Source of the DNA: Nitrospinaceae bacterium
GTDB lineage: Bacteria; Nitrospinota; Nitrospinia; Nitrospinales; VA-1
Reading direction: 5' to 3'
DNA length: 7,085 nt
NCBI GenBank assembly: GCA_029937655.1
Contig: JAPYPK010000070.1
Coordinates: 1-7,085, forward strand
Shown: one piece after another, positions 1 through 6,272 of the stretch
Position numbering within the stretch: the first letter of the stretch is position 1
How the letters are laid out: the number at the start of each line of letters is the position of its first letter
Position numbers and translations under genes: made by a program
The notes under the pieces: generated by a model
Database searches by the model: none
What the model saw: the letters and a program-made list of their open reading frames with translations, nothing else
Told to the model about the DNA's origin: nothing

Positions 1-323
1 AGTCGAGTTAGATATTTCGACTCTACCAACAACTTAACACCTTCATCACCTAGTTGATCACCAACCCACAAAGAAACTAGATTAGCTAAAGTTTTAGACT
101 CTGAAAGTGCTCTAGCACCTTCCACGCCAACCTTATTGTCACTCATAACAAGCTCTGAAAGATTGAGTAGTGTTTTTGACTTAGCCATCTCCTTGACCCC
201 GTCATCTGAAACCTGATTTTTAAACATATTCAAAGCGGTTAGATGTTTAAATTTTTCAGAACCCAGAATGGCCTGCAAACCTTCATCACCAATTTCGTTA
301 TATTCTAAAAATAATGCAGTAAC
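1..323 (-). repeat. Tandem LRR-coding repeats
   Basis: This stretch codes for four consecutive leucine-rich repeats of 26-28 residues (78-84 bases) on the minus strand; the last is cut by the window. The repeats are recognisable at protein level through the recurring G-D-E-G or equivalent turn, followed by a helix ending in S-x-(K/T)-x-L. They are strongly diverged at DNA level, so this is an old protein repeat rather than a recent DNA duplication. Confidence 0.65.
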
Positions 324-464
324 ACCTTTAATTTTATCTGAATTTACAATTAGTTTTATATCGTCATCATCAAGTTCCCGTTCTCGAAGATCGAGTTCAC
401 CTTTTTCAGCGTTAAGTCCCTCAATTATTAAATTGTCCAGTCCTTCTTGTGTTTTTTCAGACAT
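1..464 (-). CDS. Leucine-rich-repeat protein, N-terminal part (cut by window edge)
   Basis: My reading of the minus strand gives an open frame from ATG (464-462) to the window edge, 154 codons with the C-terminus missing. An in-frame TAA lies four codons upstream, and an AAAGG ribosome site sits about six bases before the ATG, so the start is secure. Residues 1-47 are acidic and charged with no signal peptide or membrane helix, so the protein is probably cytoplasmic. From about residue 48, four repeats of 26-28 residues follow (about 48-75, 76-102, 103-129 and 130 onward). Each has the pattern L-x-x-N-x-(I/V/L)-G/S-(D/V)-(E/D)-G, as in NEIGDEG, NQVSDDG, NKVGVEG and DQLGDEG, typical of ribonuclease-inhibitor-type LRRs. 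This fold usually serves protein-protein binding; no partner or catalytic domain is visible. It is transcribed away from the moxR-bat cluster, so it is probably a separate unit. Confidence 0.85.
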   Translation of the reverse strand, partial: MSEKTQEGLDNLIIEGLNAEKGELDLRERELDDDDIKLIVNSDKIKGVTALFLEYNEIGDEGLQAILGSEKFKHLTALNMFKNQVSDDGVKEMAKSKTLLNLSELVMSDNKVGVEGARALSESKTLANLVSLWVGDQLGDEGVKLLVESKYLTR

Positions 465-522
465 TTCGTACCTTTAATATTATTTAAGCACCATGCTTAT
501 AGAACTCCACAATAAGTTGGAC

Positions 523-550
523 ATTCTATTGATCTTACCTAGTTTGTAAA
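523..550 (-). promoter_or_regulatory. Candidate sigma-70 promoter for the LRR gene
   Basis: On the minus strand a TTTACA -35 box (550-545, five of six consensus bases) is followed after 16 bases by TAGAAT (528-523, five of six). Initiation near base 516 would give a leader of about 50 bases before the LRR start codon at 464. This is the best promoter match in the divergent region, but it is judged by eye only. Confidence 0.45.
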
Positions 551-599
551 GTCTAAATTTCTCCCAGGTAATGTTAAATCTCGTATATGTCTAAAATTC

Positions 600-716
600 A
601 AAATTAAATTAATTTTTTTTAATATTTGTTTAGTTGAAATAATCCCTTATATTAAAGCTAATCATAATCAATATAACTTGCTAAACATTTTTTAACTCAT
701 CAATAATTTCATCAAA
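600..716 (+). promoter_or_regulatory. AT-rich upstream region of the moxR-bat cluster (promoter not resolved)
   Basis: No gene is visible here. The stretch is very AT-rich and includes a palindromic AAATTAATTT (606-615) followed by a T-tract, which could act as a UP-like element. Weak -10 candidates are TATATT (648-653), CATAAT (663-668) and TATAAC (672-677). None has a convincing -35 box at proper spacing; TTGTTT (626-631), 16 bases before TATATT, matches only three of six consensus bases. The promoter for the cluster probably lies here, but its exact position cannot be called. No terminator is visible. Confidence 0.3.
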
Positions 717-1709
717 ATGCCACAATCTATAGAAGAAATCACACAACGAGTCCGAAAAGCTGGAGAGTTTATTCCTCTTCTCAACAAAGAAATAAAAAAA
801 ATAATAGTTGGACAAGACTACCTTACGGAGCGATTGATTCTGTCTCTAATAACCGGTGAGCATATTTTATTAGAAGGTGTTCCTGGTTTAGCCAAAACTA
901 CTTCTGTAAACACTCTAGCCCAAACCATTCAAGCCCAGTTTAAACGAATTCAGTTCACGCCAGACCTTTTACCTGCCGATCTACTTGGGACTCAAATCTT
1001 TCAACCAAAAACAGGTGAGTTCACCATAAAAAAAGGGCCTCTTTTCGCTAATATCATATTGGCGGATGAAATAAATCGAGCGCCAGCGAAGGTGCAAAGT
1101 GCATTACTAGAAGCAATGCAGGAGAGACAAATTACTATTGGTGGAGAAACATTCCCTCTATCTTATCCTTTTATGGTCATCGCAACCCAAAACCCCATTG
1201 AACAGGAAGGTACTTATCCGCTCCCAGAAGCACAAGTTGACAGGTTTATGGTTAAACTGAAAATTGATTATCCCAGCAAGGAAGAAGAAAGAACAATCAT
1301 GAAGCGAATGACTTCAAACAATGGACATGAGGAAGTTCAAAAAATAATAGACCCAGAAGTTTTACTCAAAGCTCAAGAGGCAATAAATTCTATTTATATA
1401 GATAGTAACTTGGAAGATTATATTCTTAACTTGGTAGCAGCAACTCGAAACCCGGCAACCCAAAATTTACCAAAACTTGCCAATCTAATTCAGTATGGAG
1501 CATCTCCTCGCGCTTCTATTTTCCTGCATCACCTATCCAGAGCCTATGCGTTTATGCAAGGTAGAGGATTTGTAGTTCCCCAAGACATTAAATCGATCGG
1601 ATTTGACGTGTTAAGACATCGGGTTATCCTCACTTACGAAGCAGAAGCTGAAAACATATCCACTGACGATATACTTCAGCAAATATTTGATACCGTAGAA
1701 GTCCCTTGA
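717..1709 (+). CDS. moxR: MoxR-family AAA+ ATPase
   Basis: This 330-residue protein has the full MoxR motif set: Walker A GVPGLAKT (residues 54-61), Walker B with ILADEINRA (D117, E118), sensor-1 ATQNP (156-160), arginine finger in LPEAQVDRF (R176) and sensor-2 GASPRAS (R265). Its length is normal for the family. There is no signal peptide or membrane helix, so it is cytoplasmic. MoxR ATPases form hexamers and are believed to remodel or mature vWA-domain partners encoded beside them, which here would be the DUF58, BatA and BatB products. An in-frame TAA eight codons upstream makes this the first ATG in the open frame. The ATG has no recognisable Shine-Dalgarno sequence, which is unusual next to its neighbours. 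The gene heads the cluster, and 93 bases separate it from the next. Family assignment is near certain; the substrate is unknown. Confidence 0.97.
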   Translation: MPQSIEEITQRVRKAGEFIPLLNKEIKKIIVGQDYLTERLILSLITGEHILLEGVPGLAKTTSVNTLAQTIQAQFKRIQFTPDLLPADLLGTQIFQPKTGEFTIKKGPLFANIILADEINRAPAKVQSALLEAMQERQITIGGETFPLSYPFMVIATQNPIEQEGTYPLPEAQVDRFMVKLKIDYPSKEEERTIMKRMTSNNGHEEVQKIIDPEVLLKAQEAINSIYIDSNLEDYILNLVAATRNPATQNLPKLANLIQYGASPRASIFLHHLSRAYAFMQGRGFVVPQDIKSIGFDVLRHRVILTYEAEAENISTDDILQQIFDTVEVP

Positions 1710-1723
1710 GCTTTTTTGTGGAT

Positions 1724-1746
1724 AGACTTCGGTTTTCTTCGAGTCT
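1724..1746 (+). other. Small imperfect stem-loop between moxR and the DUF58 gene
   Basis: AGACT (1724-1728) and AGTCT (1742-1746) can pair, and an inner TCG/CGA can add pairs with a one-base bulge. The structure lies 15 bases after the moxR stop. It has no T-run on its 3' side, so it is not an intrinsic terminator. At most it could be an mRNA processing or stability element between the first gene and the rest of the cluster. It may be chance. Confidence 0.2.
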
Positions 1747-1802
1747 TGATCAACCTAACAAATCCTAGAGTTACTAATTTGTTCATCTTGTAAAAGGTTA
1801 TT

Positions 1803-2741
1803 ATGAGTTTTTTGTCAAAAGTCATAGAGGGATTCAAAGCCGCTCCTCTCCCTGCTCAGAAGGAGGATATCTCCATCGAACTCATGCAAAAAATCAGAGC
1901 TATACAAATCAAAACTAGCCATCTGGTGACAGAATTAATGGCAGGTGAATATGTTTCGGCATTCAAGGGTCGCGGAATGGAGTTTAATGCCGTACGCGAA
2001 TATGCACCGGGGGACGACGTAAGGCTCATAGACTGGAATGTAACGGCACGCATGGACCAACCTTTTATAAAAGAATATATAGAGGAACGAGAACTCAATG
2101 TAATGCTGATGGTGGATGTTAGTTCATCTGGCGAGTTTGGTTCCAACGGAAAATTAAAAAACGAAATCTCAGCAGAGGTGGCCTCCATATTGGCATTCGC
2201 TGCAATACGCAATAACGACAAAATAGGCCTCATTGTATTTTCAAATAAAATAGAACATTACATACCACCAAAAAAAGGGAAAGCACACGTCTGGAACATC
2301 ATTCGCACAATTTTGAACTACCAACCGGAAGGAAGACTTACTGACCTCAACATTCCACTTGAATACCTATTAAAAATTCAAAAACGAAAATGCATTGCCT
2401 TTCTTATCTCAGATTTTCAAGCAACGAACTACGAAACTAATGTAAAACTTGCTAGACAAAAACACGACCTAGTTGCAATATCCATATCTGATCCAAGAGA
2501 AAGAGACCTCCCAAAAGTAGGACTAATTAACCTTCGAGATAGTGAGACAGGCGAAACTCTGCTGATCGACACAGACAACAGGGAGATGACCAAACTTCTC
2601 ACCACCTATGAGCAGGAAAAGCGGAATAAGTTTAAAAAACTATTTCGCTCAATAGGTGTTGATACAATAGAAATTGATACTGATGGCTCATTGGTCGAAC
2701 CCATTATAAGATATTTCAAAATACGTGAAAAAAGGCATTAA
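1803..2741 (+). CDS. DUF58 domain protein with vWA-like metal site
   Basis: This 312-residue protein carries the DUF58 signature around residues 66-79: REYAPGDDVRLIDWN with invariant-looking E67, G70, D71, R74 and D77-W78. The signature is followed by a vWA-type strand and metal-site motif DVSSS (D105, S107, S109), a possible metal-site Thr in GRLTDL (T180), and LISDFQ (201-206) supplying the later Asp. No membrane helix or signal peptide is evident, so it should be cytoplasmic. DUF58 proteins are the standard partners encoded immediately after MoxR ATPases; they probably bind metal and protein ligands, but no enzyme activity is established. The ATG has an AAAAGG ribosome site (1792-1797) five bases upstream. 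Only two bases separate its stop from the next start. The family call is firm; its job in the complex is inferred from context. Confidence 0.95.
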   Translation: MSFLSKVIEGFKAAPLPAQKEDISIELMQKIRAIQIKTSHLVTELMAGEYVSAFKGRGMEFNAVREYAPGDDVRLIDWNVTARMDQPFIKEYIEERELNVMLMVDVSSSGEFGSNGKLKNEISAEVASILAFAAIRNNDKIGLIVFSNKIEHYIPPKKGKAHVWNIIRTILNYQPEGRLTDLNIPLEYLLKIQKRKCIAFLISDFQATNYETNVKLARQKHDLVAISISDPRERDLPKVGLINLRDSETGETLLIDTDNREMTKLLTTYEQEKRNKFKKLFRSIGVDTIEIDTDGSLVEPIIRYFKIREKRH

Positions 2742-2743
2742 AA

Positions 2744-3193
2744 ATGGAAGATGATCCCACAAAAAACGGAATAAGCTACAAAATTAAGATACCCATCATA
2801 ATTTTAACGCTAGTAACGTTGGCTGCAATGGGAGCTCTGTTTATAAAAATTGCTTTTTCAGTAAACTCATCAGAAAACAAATCGGACACCTATCAATATT
2901 TACGAAACGTTGGGGACAAGCTTAAAAGCAAAGGACTTCATGAGCAGGCGATTGATCAATACATAAAATACTTAGAAAAAACAAAAATTAATACTGCTTC
3001 CCGAGCAATGGTTGCTCACACAATAGGCCAAATATATATGGAATTAAGTAACTGTCAGGAAGGGCTAATCTGGCTATTTCAAGCTGAAGAGGAAGAGACA
3101 ACATACCACCATGCTGATGAACTGAAAAAAAATATTGACACATGTTTAGCAAAAATAAATTCATTAGAGCCAAACAATCTCAACGCAAAGTGA
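2744..3193 (+). CDS. Small membrane-anchored TPR-like protein
   Basis: I do not recognise this 149-residue protein as a named family. A charged N-terminus (1-14) precedes one strongly hydrophobic helix (about 15-39), probably an uncleaved anchor. The rest (about 50-140) looks helical with TPR-like spacing: GDKLKSKGLHEQAIDQYIKY (about 57-76) and then HTIGQIYMELSNCQEGLIWL (about 92-111), each resembling the paired helices of a TPR unit. Two cysteines (C104, C133) lie in this domain. Because the N-terminus has few positive charges before the helix, orientation is uncertain; an Nin-Cout topology would put the repeats in the periplasm. It may play the role of BatC, the TPR component of Bat systems, but it sits before rather than after batA-batB. 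AAAGG (2731-2735) is its ribosome site. Its 3' end overlaps the next gene. The function is inferred. Confidence 0.8.
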   Translation: MEDDPTKNGISYKIKIPIIILTLVTLAAMGALFIKIAFSVNSSENKSDTYQYLRNVGDKLKSKGLHEQAIDQYIKYLEKTKINTASRAMVAHTIGQIYMELSNCQEGLIWLFQAEEEETTYHHADELKKNIDTCLAKINSLEPNNLNAK

Positions 3194-4146
3194 GAATCGC
3201 TGGGTTTACATCGATATTTATTAGTTTATTTTTTCTCTATTCGACCACCGGTTGGGCTGATTCACCGATCACCATCAACACCGAAATAGACAAACCAATA
3301 GTCACAACAGGTGATATCATTACCTACACGATTACCCTGACACATGAGTTGGATGTAATACCAACCACTCCGGACTTTGATGCAATCAGTGAATTTAATA
3401 TAGTTGAACGTATAACAATCAAACCAAGAAAAACTGATAAAGCGTTAGTTGAACAAAAATACTCTGCAAAACTCCTTGCAGACCAAGTCGGCACGTACGA
3501 CATCTCTCCAATCCGAGTTCCCTTCAAAATCAAAGAGAAGAATACTGATAAGTACATTCCTGGCGAAATACTTTCCCAAAAAATCACAATTGAAGTGGCC
3601 TCAGTATTACGACTTCAGGGAGAACCAACCGACATAAAAGATATCAAAGATATTGTTGAAGTAGACAGCAATTGGGTACCGTGGTTTTTTTGGGGACTAA
3701 ACATAATTCTGTTAACAATTGTTTTGTACCTTCTATGGAAATACAGAAAGACAAAACACCCAAACCCTACTAAAGAGGCACCAGTTTTATCGACTCACGA
3801 AACAGCCTTGCGTGAATTAGATACATTGAAAAACAAAGGGCTTCTTGAACGTGGAAATGCGAGAGAACATTTTTTCGAACTTTCTGAAATCCTTCGCCGC
3901 TATCTTGGAAAAAGATATCTTTTCCCAGCACTCGACTGGACAACTGAAGAGATAACTGAGCATTTCAAAAATCAAGAAAAAATTGAACTTGCTTCACGAA
4001 CTGAAGCAAATCGAATTTTGAAAAAATCAGACCTGATAAAGTTTGCAAAAGCACAGGCTTTACCAGGAGCAGATGAGGTAGAGTCAGTTCGTACTTTCAT
4101 AAAATCAACCCAAGAAAATTTAAACCTAGGGCTTTATCCCAATTGA
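3142..4146 (+). CDS. BatD-like exported, membrane-anchored protein with DUF4381-like C-terminus
   Basis: The 334-residue reading has, in order: a Sec signal (hydrophobic core about 19-35, likely cleavage at GWA|DSP, residue 39); a beta-rich Ig-like region (about 42-155) with the ITINTEIDKPIVTTGD start and a RVPFKI strand, as in BatD proteins; one membrane helix (about 181-199); and a cytoplasmic helical domain (about 215-325). The helical domain includes FFELSEILRRYLGKRYLFPA, a W-T-T-E-E turn and RILKKSDLIKFAKAQA. That last part resembles the DUF4381 family and the C-terminus of BatD. It probably contributes a periplasmic sensor or binding domain to the Bat complex. The ATG at 3142 overlaps the previous gene by 52 bases and gives a long basic n-region. 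A GTG at 3190, overlapping the upstream TGA as GTGA, would give a shorter signal peptide and is a serious alternative start. Neither start has a clear ribosome site. Confidence 0.85.
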   Translation: MFSKNKFIRAKQSQRKVRIAGFTSIFISLFFLYSTTGWADSPITINTEIDKPIVTTGDIITYTITLTHELDVIPTTPDFDAISEFNIVERITIKPRKTDKALVEQKYSAKLLADQVGTYDISPIRVPFKIKEKNTDKYIPGEILSQKITIEVASVLRLQGEPTDIKDIKDIVEVDSNWVPWFFWGLNIILLTIVLYLLWKYRKTKHPNPTKEAPVLSTHETALRELDTLKNKGLLERGNAREHFFELSEILRRYLGKRYLFPALDWTTEEITEHFKNQEKIELASRTEANRILKKSDLIKFAKAQALPGADEVESVRTFIKSTQENLNLGLYPN

Positions 4147-4157
4147 TTTAAACCCGT

Positions 4158-5153
4158 ATGACCTTTTTAAGATTCGAAGATCCTTGGCTCCTTTTAACCT
4201 TATTGCTAGTTCCTGTCTTGATATTACGGGAAAGAACAATAGCAAGTGCTATTAACTACTCATCACTTGCATCATTAAAAGCACTAAGTCAACACCGTTC
4301 AAAAATCAAAGCAATAGCATCAACTGCTCTTAAGTTCATTGCTATTACTCTTTTCATTATTGCCTTCGCCCGCCCACAGGAGGGACGCAAAAGAACCGAG
4401 ATTCTCTCACAAGGCGTGGACATCGTTCTTGCGATAGACACATCAGGTAGTATGCAGGCACTTGACTTCAAAAAAAACGAAACCCAAGTCACAAGACTTT
4501 CAGTGGTAAAAGATGTAGTCGCTGAGTTCGTCAAGCATCGAAAAATGGACCGGATAGGGATGGTCGTCTTTGGAGCTAATGCGTTCACGCAATGTCCCCT
4601 CACATTAGACCAGAGCATTCTACTTGCATTCCTCGATAAACTTAAAATTGGAATGGCTGGGGATGCCACTGCAATCGGATCCGCAATTGGTATCTCAGCT
4701 AGACGATTGAAGGACCTAAAGTCTAAATCCAAAATCATTATTCTATTAACTGATGGACGTAATAACTCGGGTACAATTCCACCTCTGCAGGCTGCTGAAA
4801 TTGCTAAAACTCTGGGCATCAAAATCTATACTATTGGAGTCGGCAAACGTGGAAAGGCACCATTTCTAGTAGATTCAATTTTTGGGAAACGACTTATCTA
4901 TCAGGATGTGGATATCGACGAAGGGGTGCTCAATAAAATCTCTGAAATGACGGATGCAAAATATTTCCGCGCCACCGACTTAAAGTCACTAAAAGAAATT
5001 TACAGACAAATTGATCTATTAGAAAAGTCAGAAATAAAAAGTCTTGACCACTCTGAATACAAAGAATTGTTTCATTATTTCCTTATCCCCGGACTTATTT
5101 TGTTCCTCACTGAAATTATTTTTTCAAATTCTTTTTTAAGGAGACTCCCTTAA
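4158..5153 (+). CDS. batA: BatA-like vWA-domain membrane protein
   Basis: This 331-residue protein has the standard BatA layout. Two N-terminal membrane helices (about 10-25 and 56-72) are separated by a short basic loop; a vWA domain follows (about 85-290), then a C-terminal helix (about 305-322). The metal-ion-dependent adhesion site is intact: DTSGS (D94, S96, S98), Thr in GDATAIG (T171) and the Asp of LLTDG (D199). The motif QCPLTLD (145-151), typical of Bat vWA proteins, is present. The vWA domain most likely faces the cytoplasm, where MoxR could reach it, although Bat topology is debated. The gene starts 11 bases after the BatD-like stop with no obvious Shine-Dalgarno site, suggesting translational coupling. 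It ends in TAATG, sharing one base with batB. Bat proteins have been linked to aerotolerance and stress survival in Bacteroides and Francisella-type bacteria; the molecular role is unresolved. Confidence 0.93.
   Translation: MTFLRFEDPWLLLTLLLVPVLILRERTIASAINYSSLASLKALSQHRSKIKAIASTALKFIAITLFIIAFARPQEGRKRTEILSQGVDIVLAIDTSGSMQALDFKKNETQVTRLSVVKDVVAEFVKHRKMDRIGMVVFGANAFTQCPLTLDQSILLAFLDKLKIGMAGDATAIGSAIGISARRLKDLKSKSKIIILLTDGRNNSGTIPPLQAAEIAKTLGIKIYTIGVGKRGKAPFLVDSIFGKRLIYQDVDIDEGVLNKISEMTDAKYFRATDLKSLKEIYRQIDLLEKSEIKSLDHSEYKELFHYFLIPGLILFLTEIIFSNSFLRRLP
5138..5143 (+). promoter_or_regulatory. Strong ribosome binding site for batB inside the batA 3' end
   Basis: AAGGAG lies nine bases before the batB ATG and within the last codons of batA. 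It is the strongest Shine-Dalgarno sequence in the cluster and supports the ATG at 5153. The local sequence can form a short AAGG/CCTT pairing (5138-5141 with 5148-5151), probably too weak to matter. Confidence 0.7.
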
Positions 5154-6160
5154 TGCGCTTTGGCAACCAAGACTATCTAAACTTACTTTGGTTGATGATT
5201 CCGCTTATAGTCTTTCTTATACATACGTACAAAAAAAAGAAACTGCTGATTGAAGTTTTCTTAGGAAAATCACTTGTTTCTCGGCTACTTGACCCTCTAG
5301 CCTTGAAACGGGTTAAAATCGATAATGTACTAACCATATCTGCGGTGTTTTTTCTTATTCTGGCGCTTTCTCAACCACGCTGGGGTTATTACTGGAAAGA
5401 TCTAGAGCAAAAGGGTGTGGATATCATCATCGCACTAGATGTTTCCAGTAGTATGTTAGCGCAAGACATAAAACCTAATAGACTAGAAAGAGCAAAACAC
5501 AAGATAGCGGATTTATTAAATATGCTTGAAGGAGATAGAATTGGCCTAGTTGCTTTTGCTGGAACGTCATACCTGCAATGCCCTCTTACTTTGGATTATT
5601 CTGCTGCTCGAATTTTCTTAAATGCTATTGACACAAAACTCATTCCTGTACAGGGGACGGCAATAAGCCATGCAATCCGAACCTCAGTCAAGTCATTTAA
5701 CCAACAGGACACAAGGTCCCGCGCTATAATTCTAATAACAGATGGTGAAGACCAGACAGGTGATGCCATACAATCTGCAGAATGGGCCAAGGAACACGAA
5801 ACTAAAATTTTTGCAATAGGGATAGGCGATAGAATTGGTGCACCTATCCCAAGCTCTGAACCAGGAGTTACCGGATTCAAAAAAGATAAAGATGGAGAGG
5901 TAATATTAACTAAACTTGACGAACAAACCCTTCAACAAATGGCATTACTAACAGGGGGTGCCTATGTACGTTCAGTAATAGGTGATATGGACCTGCAAAA
6001 ATTATATCTGGAGAACATCAAACACAAAGTCGAGAACAAAGAAATTAAAACTGAACGAAAGCGTGTATGGGAAGAAAGGTTTCAATGGATGATATTCGCT
6101 GCCCTATTATGTTTGATAGTGAAGTACACTCGAAAAACGCCTTCTCAAAGAAATAAATAA
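5153..6160 (+). CDS. batB: BatB-like vWA-domain membrane protein
   Basis: This 335-residue protein is a diverged paralogue of its upstream neighbour with the same plan: N-terminal helices (about 9-24 and 58-73), a vWA domain (about 86-290) and a C-terminal helix (about 309-324) before a basic tail. The metal site is complete: DVSSS (D96, S98, S100), GTA (T169) and LITDGED (D197). QCPLTLD (142-148) is shared with BatA. It differs from BatA in a longer stretch after the last core strand, with GAPIPSSEPGVTGF followed by a K/D-rich turn (about 229-250), a known BatB trait. In many Proteobacteria BatB is fused to, or followed by, a TPR module (BatC); here it ends right after the last helix and no TPR gene follows. 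It overlaps batA by one base (TAATG) and closes the cluster. BatA and BatB are thought to form a membrane complex. Confidence 0.93.
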   Translation: MRFGNQDYLNLLWLMIPLIVFLIHTYKKKKLLIEVFLGKSLVSRLLDPLALKRVKIDNVLTISAVFFLILALSQPRWGYYWKDLEQKGVDIIIALDVSSSMLAQDIKPNRLERAKHKIADLLNMLEGDRIGLVAFAGTSYLQCPLTLDYSAARIFLNAIDTKLIPVQGTAISHAIRTSVKSFNQQDTRSRAIILITDGEDQTGDAIQSAEWAKEHETKIFAIGIGDRIGAPIPSSEPGVTGFKKDKDGEVILTKLDEQTLQQMALLTGGAYVRSVIGDMDLQKLYLENIKHKVENKEIKTERKRVWEERFQWMIFAALLCLIVKYTRKTPSQRNK

Positions 6161-6180
6161 AATAATTGTTAATCACACAA

Positions 6181-6206
6181 CGCCGTTTTAATTTTAGAAT
6201 TAGGCG
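6181..6206 (+). other. Imperfect stem-loop after batB
   Basis: CGCC (6181-6184) pairs with GGCG (6203-6206), and inside it TAATT (6189-6193) pairs with AATTA (6198-6202) around a TTAG loop. The left arm has an extra GTTT bulge. It starts 20 bases after the batB stop, where a terminator would be expected. No T-run follows on the plus strand, so it is at best a weak terminator or a 3'-end protecting structure. Confidence 0.3.
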
Positions 6207-6221
6207 AATATAGTTCACCGA

Positions 6222-6257
6222 AATTTATTAAATTCATTAAAAAAAATTTAATAAATT
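6222..6257. repeat. Perfect 13-bp AT-only inverted repeat
   Basis: AATTTATTAAATT (6222-6234) and its exact reverse complement AATTTAATAAATT (6245-6257) flank a 10-base spacer that is mostly A. The arms contain no G or C. The element lies between batB and the promoter of the next gene. It could be a weak stem at the end of the bat transcript, a DNA-bending site, or a binding site for a dimeric regulator just upstream of the -35 box at 6273. In such AT-rich sequence part of the symmetry may be chance, but 13 perfect pairs is notable. Confidence 0.55.
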
Positions 6258-6272
6258 AAAACATCCTTGTAC

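Noticed and set aside
268..477. Plus-strand 69-codon open frame with a serine-rich product
   Set aside because: It is the antisense shadow of the LRR gene; low-complexity Ser/Arg content and no ribosome site or homology support it.
1746..1778. Possible internal promoter TTGATC...TACTAA between moxR and the DUF58 gene
   Set aside because: Spacing is about 20 bases and both boxes are poor matches.
1856..2233. Minus-strand 125-codon open frame inside the DUF58 gene
   Set aside because: It lies antisense to a well-conserved DUF58 domain and its product shows no recognisable features.
3449..3637. Plus-strand 62-codon frame within the BatD-like gene
   Set aside because: Out-of-frame reading of a gene with clear domain content; no ribosome site and no hallmark.
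4289..4822. Minus-strand 177-codon open frame inside batA
   Set aside because: Although long, it mirrors the conserved vWA domain on the other strand and shows no domain, start signal or promoter of its own.
5596..5880. Minus-strand 94-codon open frame inside batB
   Set aside because: Antisense shadow of the BatB vWA domain.
6181..6260. Intrinsic terminator after batB
   Set aside because: Two stem-forming elements exist, but neither has a GC-rich stem followed by a plus-strand T-run, so I list them as structures only.
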